DNA of 11,750 bases from Pseudobdellovibrionaceae bacterium (GCA_913776405.1 CAJYOV010000220.1:1-11750), one strand, 5' to 3'; positions 1-7,275 are shown, numbered from the stretch's first letter. The notes: generated from the letters alone by a model not told the origin. Made by a program: numbers and translations.

Positions 1-2397
1 TGTGGGTGCAGCGACGGTGACTGTGCCACCCGCTGCTCCGTCTCTCAGTCTCAATGAGTTGTTGAGTGTCGCGCTGCTCGCGACAAAGCTGCCTGCGGAA
101 TCGCGTTTTACAATCGTATCGACTGTGTTTGCCGCAGTCGCAGCGTTGGCCAAGTTTGCGCCTGATGCGACGTTTGCGGCTGTGACGCCGCCGACTTGCA
201 CGACGGTCGCTGCGGCCGAACCAGTGCCAGAGGCCGTGACATCGCCGGTCAAGGCCGTGATGCCCGCACCTGCAACACCGAGCGTGCGGCGTGTGTTCGT
301 ACTGTCTGTGTAAAAGAGCGAAGTGCCATCGAATTCAATCGCGCCAGCTTCAGGCGTTGTCATCACCGGGCCCGAAGTTAATTTTAAAGGTGATGTTCCT
401 GCGGCCGCTGTTCCAGCAGTTAGATGCAATGTCGCAGTTGGCGCCGCGACGCCAATGCCAACCTTGCCCGTGCTCAAAATGTTCACCGCGCCGTTTGCTG
501 GCTCAGTGCTACCCGTACCGCCGAGTTTCATCGTGCCTGAGGTATCAGATGTGATCCACTGGGCCGAACCCGTTCCTTGATTCGCTTGAAGAACGAGGTT
601 CGCATTCGCGCCCGCTGCACCACGCGCGTGTAACGCAATTGGATTCGTCAACGTAGCAGTTGCCATCACGCGACCGACGACGTCGATAGCCTGAGTCGGG
701 TTCGTCGTGCCGACACCGACTCTGCCACCGAAGTAGTTCAAGTCCGTTGTACCTTCTTGATAGAGACCGTAATGAGCGGTGCCCGCAATTGGTGCGATGT
801 ACACGCCGTAACCGGTGTTGAGAGTGCCCGCGGTTCGCGCGATACGGTTGTAGCTTCCGTACGCCTTATCGGTCACACCCGAATCTGTGAGGTTCACGAG
901 GTTGTAAGCGCCGAAAGCGTTTTGAACTGTGCCAGACGGATGATTCAAACCAACGACGTTTTTCGTACCGATGATCTCGCCGCCGACGCCGCCCGTGCTA
1001 TTAAAATTGAGAGAGTTATGAACGCCATAAATGAACGTGCCACCGAAACCGTTACCGGTGATCATCTCATTTTTCATGGCGTAAACGCCGGGAGTCGTCA
1101 CGCCACCATCTAGGACTTGGTAGGAGTAAATCGCAGTCGCTTCACCAGACGCCGCCGTCGGATGTGTGTTGACCCTAAACGCGGGCGCCGTTGGGTTGGA
1201 GTCCGAACTCACCACATCGAGAGGGCTTGATGGTGTCGCTGTTCCAATACCGACTTTTCCGCCGTTATAGTAAATCGCGCCGCCCGTGCCGTTTGACCAC
1301 TGAGTCGCAGCTGCTGGCGCAGCCCAAGTCAAACCACCCGCTCCATCTGTCGTGAGCACTTGGTTCGCCGTGCCGTAGTTGCCTGGCCAAGTATAAATGT
1401 AGTTTGTAGATAGAGAGGCCGGCGCTTTAAATGAGATGTAGTTTTCATTCGGCGCTATGTCCAGATCATAGATTCGGAAATCGCGCGCAGTCGTAACGTT
1501 CGAGGTGATCGTTCCGGATGTTGCAATCGTGTTTGTCGTATTGATCGCGATGTTCGATGCGAGGTCAGCACCAACGATTGTGCCGTTCGCAATTTTGTCT
1601 GACGTAATCGCACCTGCTTGAACTTTGCCGGTTGAAATCGAATCCGCAGGGACCGTGTCACTCGCGGCCCAACCTGTACCCGTCCAGCTTAAGACTTGAC
1701 CCGCTTGACCGGCACCTAACGTCGGGAGTGCCACACCGCCTAATCGACCTGCACGTTCGTAATCGGTTGATGTCCCCGCGATGAGCGCTATCAACTTGTC
1801 GTACTGAGCTTCGTTCAATGGCGATGTGTTTTTGAGCGCCGTTGCTGGAATATCAAAGCGCAAAAGATCATTTACACCGAAGCCGCCGATTTGCTTTGTC
1901 TCCATCGCAAACGGCACGAAGTTGATGTTCTGCGCAGGCATAGGCTCCCACGTGGACATCGTCTCGTCTTTGAAAAAGACGATAAGCTTCCGTCCATCGT
2001 CGACGTTCGGAGTATAGGTGCTGCCTGTCGCACACGTCGCTGGGTCAAATGTGTAAGCTGAGCGGTTTGCAAAGACGCGGTCGAGACCGAAGCCTGTTGC
2101 GTCCGTTCGCGTCCCATTCCCATCGTTGATTGTGAGTGCGAAGCTTCCGTTGGAGTTGCGCATGTCTTGCGTTTGAACTTCCTCGAACATCAAACAGTTC
2201 TGAGTGCCGGGAGTTCGAATCTGCATGCGGAACTGCACGGTGGCGCCTTGAAGTGGCGAACCATCTGGTTTCAAGATCCGACCTTGATAAGTAATGCCCG
2301 CGTTCGTAGCTGCATTCGCTACGAGCGCATTCGCTAAAAGCGCAAAAAAGATCAGCGCTTTTCCTACTCTTTTGAAGGTCCAACCATGACGTTCCAC
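1..2397 (-). CDS. Exported fibre/adhesin-like protein with GIGT-type repeats (3' end outside window)
   Basis: The minus-strand frame is open from 2397 to base 1, 799 codons with no stop, so the C-terminus is missing. Residues 1-29 form a signal peptide: basic start, hydrophobic stretch ALIFFALLANALV, cleavage near ANA. Residues about 35-165 form an N-terminal domain opening with ITYQGRILKPDGSPLQ and holding two cysteines (68, 122). After a linker come fibre elements: KVGIGTATPSSPLDV at 381, RVGVGTTNP at 559, KVGIGVAAP at 645, and TALTGDVTASGTGS near 714 as in phage-tail-like fibres. Residues 437-550 carry a glycine/tyrosine repeat of about 19 residues. This architecture matches the long trimeric fibre proteins of Bdellovibrio linked to prey recognition; a surface-adhesin role is inferred. 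GTG at 2397 is chosen because it precedes the signal peptide and follows a purine run (GAAGAGG); that run sits only two bases away, so TTG at 2415 is possible. Confidence 0.8.
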   Translation of the reverse strand, partial: MERHGWTFKRVGKALIFFALLANALVANAATNAGITYQGRILKPDGSPLQGATVQFRMQIRTPGTQNCLMFEEVQTQDMRNSNGSFALTINDGNGTRTDATGFGLDRVFANRSAYTFDPATCATGSTYTPNVDDGRKLIVFFKDETMSTWEPMPAQNINFVPFAMETKQIGGFGVNDLLRFDIPATALKNTSPLNEAQYDKLIALIAGTSTDYERAGRLGGVALPTLGAGQAGQVLSWTGTGWAASDTVPADSISTGKVQAGAITSDKIANGTIVGADLASNIAINTTNTIATSGTITSNVTTARDFRIYDLDIAPNENYISFKAPASLSTNYIYTWPGNYGTANQVLTTDGAGGLTWAAPAAATQWSNGTGGAIYYNGGKVGIGTATPSSPLDVVSSDSNPTAPAFRVNTHPTAASGEATAIYSYQVLDGGVTTPGVYAMKNEMITGNGFGGTFIYGVHNSLNFNSTGGVGGEIIGTKNVVGLNHPSGTVQNAFGAYNLVNLTDSGVTDKAYGSYNRIARTAGTLNTGYGVYIAPIAGTAHYGLYQEGTTDLNYFGGRVGVGTTNPTQAIDVVGRVMATATLTNPIALHARGAAGANANLVLQANQGTGSAQWITSDTSGTMKLGGTGSTEPANGAVNILSTGKVGIGVAAPTATLHLTAGTAAAGTSPLKLTSGPVMTTPEAGAIEFDGTSLFYTDSTNTRRTLGVAGAGITALTGDVTASGTGSAAATVVQVGGVTAANVASGANLANAATAANTVDTIVKRDSAGSFVASSATLNNSLRLRDGAAGGTVTVAAPT

Positions 2398-2438
2398 ACC
2401 CTCTTCATCGGTCAAACTTCAAACGATCTTAACGATCA

Positions 2439-2503
2439 CCGTCTGAAACTGAGACATTTTCAAAACTAAAGTCTTGTTGAAGCTTCAGTTTCTATTCAGA
2501 CGG
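2439..2503. repeat. Long inverted repeat in the divergent fibre/pfkA intergenic region
   Basis: The left arm CCGTCTGAA (2439-2447) is perfectly complementary to TTCAGACGG (2495-2503). Just inside, GAAACTGA (2445-2452) matches TCAGTTTC (2485-2492). The two pairings share bases, giving a stem of about 14 pairs with a five-base bulge in the right arm. Within the right side, TGAAGCTTCA (2478-2487) is a perfect 10-base palindrome. The gap 2398-2576 separates divergent genes and must hold both promoters, but no convincing -35/-10 pair was found on either strand. The structure could be an operator, a structured leader for either gene, or part of a small RNA; the sequence does not decide. Confidence 0.55.
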
Positions 2504-2536
2504 CCTGTGTCTACCCTGGACCAACCGAAGCCACCT

Positions 2537-2549
2537 GACTAAGCTAGTC
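2537..2549 (+). other. Small hairpin in the pfkA leader
   Basis: GACTA (2537-2541) and TAGTC (2545-2549) can form a five-pair stem with a three-base loop. It ends nine bases before the purine run GAAAGG (2558-2563), the likely ribosome binding site of pfkA, which lies a rather long 13 bases from the ATG. A role in translation of pfkA is possible but unproven; five pairs can occur by chance. Confidence 0.25.
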
Positions 2550-2576
2550 GAGCAACTGAAAGGTTCGGATCTTACT

Positions 2577-3569
2577 ATGCAGCGTTTTGATGCATCGAAA
2601 CTAAAGACCCTCGGAGTCTATACAAGCGGCGGCGATGCGCCGGGCATGAACGCGGCCATTCGCGCTGTGACGAGAACCGCGATTCTGCACGGCATGGAAG
2701 TCAAAGGCATCGTTCAGGGCTACGTGGGTATGCTGAACGGTGAATTTGAAACTCTCGACCTTCGGTCCATGGCGAACGTCATCCAGCGCGGCGGAACAAT
2801 TTTGAGAACCGGTCGAGCGCTTGAGTTCCACAAGCCTGAAGCGCGCGCAAAAGCAGTTGAACATCTTCGAGCGGCTGGTATCGATGCGATGGTCTGTATT
2901 GGCGGCGATGGCTCTTTCACAGGTGCACACGCTCTCTGGAAAGAACACCAATTCCCAATCATGGGTGTCCCCGGCACGATCGATAACGACATTGCCGGAA
3001 CGGATGTCACAATCGGATTCGACACTGCAGTCAATATCGCGCTCGAAGCGATCGACCGCATTCGCGATACGGCTGCCAGCCACGACCGCCTTTTCATCGT
3101 TGAAGTTATGGGGCGCGACTCGGGCTTCATCGCGACCGACGTCGGCATCGCCGGCGGCGCCGAAGAAATCTTCATCCCCGAAAATCCGACTTCGATCGAT
3201 CAAGCGATTGACCGCATCAAACGCGGAATGGAGCGCGGCAAAAAAAGCTCGATTCTCGTCGCAGCCGAAGGACATAAACCTGGTCGGGCCTACGATCTCG
3301 CGGAGGCGATCCTTCAGAAAGCAGGCTTCGACGCGAAAGTTTGCATTCTCGGCCACATCCAGCGAGGCGGAAGCCCGACAGCTGCTGACAGAATTCTCGC
3401 ATCACGTTTAGGGGCCGAGGCCGTCGAAGCTCTGCGTCGTGGTGAATGCGACGCGATGACAGGTCTCGTTAAAGGCGCCGTTGTCGTCGTGCCTTTCGAC
3501 AACGTGATCGGTGTGAAAAAGTCTGTCGCACCTGAGCTAGTTTCGCTTCTTCGCTCGCTCGCAAACTAA
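2577..3569 (+). CDS. pfkA: ATP-dependent 6-phosphofructokinase
   Basis: This cytoplasmic enzyme phosphorylates fructose 6-phosphate to fructose 1,6-bisphosphate with ATP, the committed step of glycolysis. The 330-residue length matches bacterial PfkA (E. coli 320). Motifs run in family order: TSGGDAPGMNAAIR at 16-29, GGDGS at 109-113, PGTIDND at 132-138 with the catalytic aspartate at 136, EVMGRDSG at 176-183, and the signature LGHIQRGGSP at 258-267. Glycine in GGDGS and in PGTIDND, where pyrophosphate-dependent enzymes carry aspartate and lysine, points to ATP as donor. The ATG at 2577 leaves about seven more N-terminal residues than E. coli PfkA. The ribosome site is weak (GAAAGG, 13 bases upstream). 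It is transcribed away from the fibre gene and is 148 bases from the next gene, so it is probably its own unit. Confidence 0.97.
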   Translation: MQRFDASKLKTLGVYTSGGDAPGMNAAIRAVTRTAILHGMEVKGIVQGYVGMLNGEFETLDLRSMANVIQRGGTILRTGRALEFHKPEARAKAVEHLRAAGIDAMVCIGGDGSFTGAHALWKEHQFPIMGVPGTIDNDIAGTDVTIGFDTAVNIALEAIDRIRDTAASHDRLFIVEVMGRDSGFIATDVGIAGGAEEIFIPENPTSIDQAIDRIKRGMERGKKSSILVAAEGHKPGRAYDLAEAILQKAGFDAKVCILGHIQRGGSPTAADRILASRLGAEAVEALRRGECDAMTGLVKGAVVVVPFDNVIGVKKSVAPELVSLLRSLAN

Positions 3570-3580
3570 ACACCACAACG

Positions 3581-3617
3581 ACGCTCCGGCGAACAGGCCC
3601 CCTGTGTCACCGGACGT
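3581..3617 (+). terminator. Branched hairpin after pfkA, possible terminator without a T-tract
   Basis: The outer arms ACG-C-TCCGG (3581-3589) and CCGGACGT (3610-3617) pair over eight bases with one bulged C. An inner stem ACAGG (3593-3597) / CCTGT (3601-3605) closes a three-C loop. The hairpin begins 11 bases after the pfkA stop. No T-run follows, so it is not a canonical Rho-independent terminator; it may protect the mRNA 3' end or act with another factor. Confidence 0.4.
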
Positions 3618-3650
3618 TGACTCGTAGCAAAAATCACTGTTAGCTCAAGG

Positions 3651-3711
3651 GCCTAGGCGACTTTTCTGTCGCTCAAGTGCATTCGAGTTCACATCCTAAT
3701 TTGCTACGGAG
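3651..3711 (+). promoter_or_regulatory. Leader of the receptor array: palindrome, small dyad and ribosome binding site
   Basis: GCCTAGGC (3651-3658) is a perfect 8-base palindrome. Overlapping it, GCGAC (3657-3661) and GTCGC (3668-3672) form a five-pair dyad around TTTTCT. ACGGAG (3706-3711) is a good ribosome binding site six bases before the ATG at 3718 and fixes that start. TTGACT at 3617-3622 resembles a -35 box, but no good -10 follows at the proper distance, so the promoter is not assigned. The dyads may be regulator sites or chance. Confidence 0.35.
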
Positions 3712-3717
3712 TTCTTC

Positions 3718-4890
3718 ATGTTCAAAAAGCTTCTCGCACTTCCACTCGCGCTTGCTGTCGTTGCATCAGTCGGTTGCACGCGCAAAAGCGATCAAGCAGC
3801 TGGCGGCGGTTCCGCTTCAGCGTCGGGTTCATCAAACGAAATTCTCGTTGGCGAGTTCGGATCGTTCACAGGTGGCGAAGCGACGTTCGGCATCAGCACA
3901 TCGAACGGCATCAAAATGGCCTTCGAAGAAGCGAATGCAAAAGGCGGCGTGAAAGGTAAAAAACTCGTACTGAAATCACTCGATAACCAAGGCAAAGCGG
4001 AAGAAGCAGCGTCAGCGGTCACTCGTTTGATCACTCAGGACCACGTCACTGCGATCCTCGGCGAAGTTGCGAGCTCGCGATCACTTGCGGCAGCTCCGAT
4101 CGCTCAGCAAAACAAAATTCCAATGATCACACCTTCGTCGACAAACCCGAAGGTCACTGAAGTCGGCGATTACGTCTTCCGCGTTTGCTTCATCGATCCG
4201 TTTCAAGGCACGGTCATGGCGAAATTCGCGAGCGAAAATTTGAAGGCGAAAAAAGTTGCGATTCTTCGCGACGTGAAATCGGACTACTCGGTTGGTCTTG
4301 CAGATTACTTCCAAAAGAAATTCAAAGAACTCGGCGGCGAGATCGTGATCGACACGAGCTTCCAGTCTGGCGACATCGACTTCAAAGCTCAGCTGACACA
4401 AATCAAAGCGACGAAGCCTGACGCTGTTTACGTTCCAGGCTACTACACAGAGGTCGGCTTGATCGCTCGCCAAGCTCGTCAGCTCGGCATCGAAGTTCCA
4501 CTTCTTGGTGGCGACGGCTGGGATTCATCGAAGCTTTACGAAATCGGCGGTAAAGCCATCAACGGCAACTACTTCTCGAACCACTACACGACTGAGTCGA
4601 CAGACCCAGCGGTTTCTGACTTCATCAAAAAGTACAAAGAAAAATACGGCGAAACTCCGGATGCTCTCGCAGCTCTTGGTTACGATGCCGCGAAAGTTTT
4701 GATCGCCGCAATGGAGCGCACAGCTGACTTGAAGCCTGAACAAATTCGCGACGAAATCGCGAAAACAAAAGATTTCCAAGTTGTAACCGGCAAAATCACG
4801 ATCGACGACAAACGAAATGCAGTGAAGCCTGCGGTTATCGTAAAGGTTGACGGCAACGTGAACCGCTTTGTAACAACAATCGCCCCGTGA
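3718..4890 (+). CDS. Branched-chain amino acid-type ABC transporter substrate-binding lipoprotein, copy 1
   Basis: This is the periplasmic receptor of a LIV-type (Leu/Ile/Val family) ABC importer; 390 residues against about 367 for E. coli LivJ. Residues 1-19 are a lipoprotein signal peptide with lipobox ASVG before Cys20, so it should be lipid-anchored. A Gly/Ser/Ala-rich linker (about 27-39) leads to the type I binding fold starting at EILVGEFGSFTG. Segments lining the ligand pocket in LivJ are recognisable: ASSRS at 118-122, TPSSTNP at 138-144, PGYYTE at 240-245 and GGDGWD at 264-269. Threonine after the cysteine (+2) would permit outer-membrane sorting by the E. coli rule. The start has a good ribosome site. 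Its stop overlaps the next gene by four bases (GTGA). The ligand cannot be read from sequence; amino acids are the family expectation. Confidence 0.93.
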   Translation: MFKKLLALPLALAVVASVGCTRKSDQAAGGGSASASGSSNEILVGEFGSFTGGEATFGISTSNGIKMAFEEANAKGGVKGKKLVLKSLDNQGKAEEAASAVTRLITQDHVTAILGEVASSRSLAAAPIAQQNKIPMITPSSTNPKVTEVGDYVFRVCFIDPFQGTVMAKFASENLKAKKVAILRDVKSDYSVGLADYFQKKFKELGGEIVIDTSFQSGDIDFKAQLTQIKATKPDAVYVPGYYTEVGLIARQARQLGIEVPLLGGDGWDSSKLYEIGGKAINGNYFSNHYTTESTDPAVSDFIKKYKEKYGETPDALAALGYDAAKVLIAAMERTADLKPEQIRDEIAKTKDFQVVTGKITIDDKRNAVKPAVIVKVDGNVNRFVTTIAP

Positions 4891-6023
4891 TCCGCTCGTT
4901 CTTTTCTCGTGCAACCCTAGCTGGCCTCGTTCTCATCGCCAGCTTCGGTTGCACTCGTAATCACGATCAAGAAATCCTCATCGGGCATCTCGGCGCCATG
5001 ACGGGTTCAGAAGCCACCTTCGGTCTCAACACTCAAAAAGGCATCCAAATGGCTGTCGAAGAGTGGAACGCGAAGGGCGGCATCAAAGGTAAAAAGATCT
5101 CGGTCAAATCCCTCGATAATCAGGGTAAACCCGAAGAAGCCGCAGCCACCGCCTCTCGCCTCATCAATCAAGACCACGTGCTAGCAATCATCGGCGACAA
5201 CACCAGTTCCCGCGCGCTTGCGGCAGGTCCAATCGCGCAACAAAACAAAATTCCGCTCATTTCATCGACGGCGACCGCTCCGAAACTGACGGAAGTCGGC
5301 AACTACATCTTTCGCATCTGCTTCATCGACCCTTTTCAAGGTCAGGTGATGGCAAAGTTCTCGCGAGAAACTTTGAAGTTGAAGCGTGTTGCGATTTTTC
5401 GCGATTTGAAGTCGGACTTCTCTGTCGGGATCGCCGATATCTTCAAAGCTAAGTTCAAAGAAATGGGTGGCGAGATCGCTGCGGACGCTGGCTACCAAGG
5501 CGGCGACATCGACTTCAAAGCGCAGCTGACACAGATCAAAGCTGCGAAACCGGATGGCCTCTTCATCCCCGGTTTTTACACCGAAGTGGGCCTGATCGCT
5601 CGTCAGGCGCGCGGACTGGGTCTCAACATCCCTCTCCTTGGTACCGACAGCTGGGACTCCACAAAACTCTCTGAAATCGGTGGGGCCTCGATCAATGGTA
5701 GCTACTTCTCGAATCACTACACGGTCGAGTCAACCGATCCGATGGTTCAAGAGTTCGTCGCGAAATATAAAGCCAAGTACAACTCTGTTCCGGACGGCGT
5801 CGCTGTCATGGGTTACGATGCGGCAAATATTCTCTTCTCTGCGATCGAACGCACTCAAGATTTAAAGCCTGATCAAATTCGCGATGAACTTGCGAAAACG
5901 AAAGACTTTAAAGCCGTCACCGGTAAGATCACGATCGATGAAAAACGAAACGCGGTAAAACCTGCTGTCGTCGTCAAAGTCGACGGAACGTCAAATCGCT
6001 ATGTAACAACGGTTTCTCCTTAA
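4887..6023 (+). CDS. Branched-chain amino acid-type ABC transporter substrate-binding lipoprotein, divergent copy 2
   Basis: This is a 378-residue paralogue of its two neighbours and clearly the same family. The signal peptide ends in ASFG before Cys22, then CTRNHDQ leads straight into EILIGHLGAMTG, so it lacks most of the Gly/Ser linker present in copies 1 and 3. Pocket segments differ from the sisters: SSTATAP at 126-132 where they have PSSTNP, PGFYTE at 228-233 instead of PGYYTE, and GTDSWD at 252-257 instead of GGDGWD. Different ligand preference is inferred. The start is GTG at 4887, overlapping the stop of copy 1; there is no Shine-Dalgarno sequence before it, so translation probably depends on ribosomes finishing copy 1. 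An ATG-initiated alternative that keeps the signal peptide is absent. Confidence 0.92.
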   Translation: MIRSFFSRATLAGLVLIASFGCTRNHDQEILIGHLGAMTGSEATFGLNTQKGIQMAVEEWNAKGGIKGKKISVKSLDNQGKPEEAAATASRLINQDHVLAIIGDNTSSRALAAGPIAQQNKIPLISSTATAPKLTEVGNYIFRICFIDPFQGQVMAKFSRETLKLKRVAIFRDLKSDFSVGIADIFKAKFKEMGGEIAADAGYQGGDIDFKAQLTQIKAAKPDGLFIPGFYTEVGLIARQARGLGLNIPLLGTDSWDSTKLSEIGGASINGSYFSNHYTVESTDPMVQEFVAKYKAKYNSVPDGVAVMGYDAANILFSAIERTQDLKPDQIRDELAKTKDFKAVTGKITIDEKRNAVKPAVVVKVDGTSNRYVTTVSP

Positions 6024-6056
6024 CTTTCTAACGAGCAAGTCAGGACATTTACTCAC

Positions 6057-7265
6057 ATGACACCTTCTCAACAACGCCGCACTCGCACGAACCTCGGCCG
6101 ATCGAAGTTTGCGGCAAGTCTTCTTCTCGCGGTTTCTCTTCTCTCATCAGTCTCTTGCACACGCAAAACAGAGCAAGCGGCAGACGGTTCAGCCAAAACG
6201 TCGTCGAGCTCCGAAATCCTGATCGGTGAATACGGCTCATTCACGGGTAGCGAAGCGACATTCGGTATCAACACTTCAAACGGGATCAAGCTCGCGATCG
6301 CCGAGTGGAACGAAAAAGGCGGCGTCAAAGGCAAGAAGATCAATCTTCGCTCGCTCGACGACCAAGGAAAGTCCGAAGAGGCCGCGTCTGCGATGACTCG
6401 CTTGATTACGCAAGATCACGTCATCGCCGTCATCGGCGAAAACGCGAGCTCACGTTCGCTTGCCGCAGCTCCGATCGCTCAGCAAAACAAAGTACCGATG
6501 ATCTCGCCGTCTTCGACAAACCCGAAAGTAACGGAAGTGGGCGATTATATTTTCCGCGTCTGCTTCATCGATCCGTTTCAAGGTACCGTCATGGCGAAAT
6601 TCGCTCACGACACTTTGAAAGCAAAAAAAGTCGCGGTCTTTGTTGATGTGAAGTCGGACTACTCAGTCGGCCTTTCAGACTTCTTCAAAAAGACGTTTAA
6701 AGAGCTGGGCGGCACGATTGCCGCTGAAGCGAGCTACCAAGGTGGCGACATGGATTTCAAAGCGCAACTCACGCAGCTGAAAGCCTCGAAGCCAGATGCC
6801 ATTTTCATCCCTGGCTATTACACCGAGGCTGGCCTAATTGCGCGTCAAGCTCGCCAACTCGGAATCGACGTTCCACTCATGGGCGGCGACGGCTGGGATT
6901 CAGCGAAGCTCTACGAAATCGGTGGTGACGCTATCAAGGGCGGCTACTTCTCAAACCACTACACGACCGACTCAACTGACACCGTCGTTCTTGACTTCAT
7001 TAAACGCTACAAAGCGAAGTACAACGATGTCCCCGATGGTCTAGCAGCGATGGGCTACGATGCGGCGAATGTCCTCATCGAGGCGATGAATCGCACAGCC
7101 GACCTCACTTCGGCTCAAATCCGCGACGAACTCGCAAAAACCAAAGACTTCGCCGGCGTGACGGGCAAAATTTCGATGGACGCAAACCGCAATCCCGTAA
7201 AATCGGCAGTCGTCGTTAAAGTCGATGGCGCTGATAACAAATTTGTTACGACGATCAGTCCTTAA
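6057..7265 (+). CDS. Branched-chain amino acid-type ABC transporter substrate-binding lipoprotein, copy 3
   Basis: This is the third tandem receptor, 402 residues. It has an unusually long basic N-region (MTPSQQRRTRTNLGRSKF) before the hydrophobic core SLLLAVSLLS; the lipobox SSVS precedes Cys34 and a Ser-rich linker (about 43-52) follows. Its pocket segments match copy 1: ASSRS at 130-134, SPSSTNP at 150-156, PGYYTE at 252-257, GGDGWD at 276-281. It therefore probably shares ligand type with copy 1. It starts 33 bases after copy 2 with a modest ribosome site AGGA (6042-6045) 11 bases from the ATG; no other in-frame start would keep the signal peptide. Two hairpins, one a terminator, follow its stop, and the permease gene livH comes next. 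Confidence 0.93.
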   Translation: MTPSQQRRTRTNLGRSKFAASLLLAVSLLSSVSCTRKTEQAADGSAKTSSSSEILIGEYGSFTGSEATFGINTSNGIKLAIAEWNEKGGVKGKKINLRSLDDQGKSEEAASAMTRLITQDHVIAVIGENASSRSLAAAPIAQQNKVPMISPSSTNPKVTEVGDYIFRVCFIDPFQGTVMAKFAHDTLKAKKVAVFVDVKSDYSVGLSDFFKKTFKELGGTIAAEASYQGGDMDFKAQLTQLKASKPDAIFIPGYYTEAGLIARQARQLGIDVPLMGGDGWDSAKLYEIGGDAIKGGYFSNHYTTDSTDTVVLDFIKRYKAKYNDVPDGLAAMGYDAANVLIEAMNRTADLTSAQIRDELAKTKDFAGVTGKISMDANRNPVKSAVVVKVDGADNKFVTTISP

Positions 7266-7275
7266 GCGAACTCCG

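Larger units (their letters stand above)
3718..7265 (+). repeat. Tandem array of three paralogous receptor genes
   Basis: The three reading frames align along their whole length, with shared blocks such as FIDPFQG, DFKAQLTQ, GLIARQAR, YFSNHYT and KTKDF. Copies 1 and 3 are closer to each other than to copy 2 at pocket residues and in the linker. At DNA level copies 1 and 3 share an identical 27-base block (4090-4116 and 6465-6491), while copy 2 differs there. This supports local duplication with later divergence of the middle gene, or exchange between the outer copies. Confidence 0.9.

Noticed and set aside
2..313. 103-codon Ala/Val/Pro-rich plus-strand frame at the left edge
   Set aside because: It is the reverse complement of the low-complexity tail of the fibre protein, which explains its composition.
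757..1113. 118-codon plus-strand open frame
   Set aside because: It is antisense to the fibre gene, whose frame is open across the whole region with a coherent repeat structure; the plus-strand product has no family features.
2045..2383. 112-codon minus-strand frame near the fibre gene start
   Set aside because: It is out of frame with the fibre gene, has no signal peptide or known motif, and the fibre frame covers the same bases with a convincing exported protein.
1..2397. CRISPR array or prophage remnant suggested by repetitive sequence and tail-like motifs
   Set aside because: The repeats are coding, imperfect and of irregular spacing; no phage structural genes, integrase or attachment repeats accompany them, and a signal peptide marks a secreted protein.
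2601..3356. 251-codon open frame on the minus strand opposite pfkA
   Set aside because: It lies wholly within a well-supported pfkA on the other strand, has no recognisable motif or ribosome site, and its composition is that of a shadow frame.
5262..5717. 151-codon minus-strand frame inside receptor copy 2
   Set aside because: A similar antisense frame exists in copy 1 (4081-4473), which simply reflects homology of the sense genes; there is no independent coding evidence.
6057..6158. Twin-arginine (Tat) signal in receptor copy 3 because of QRRTRT
   Set aside because: The residues after the arginine pair do not fit the Tat consensus, and a lipobox cysteine at residue 34 explains export as a lipoprotein.
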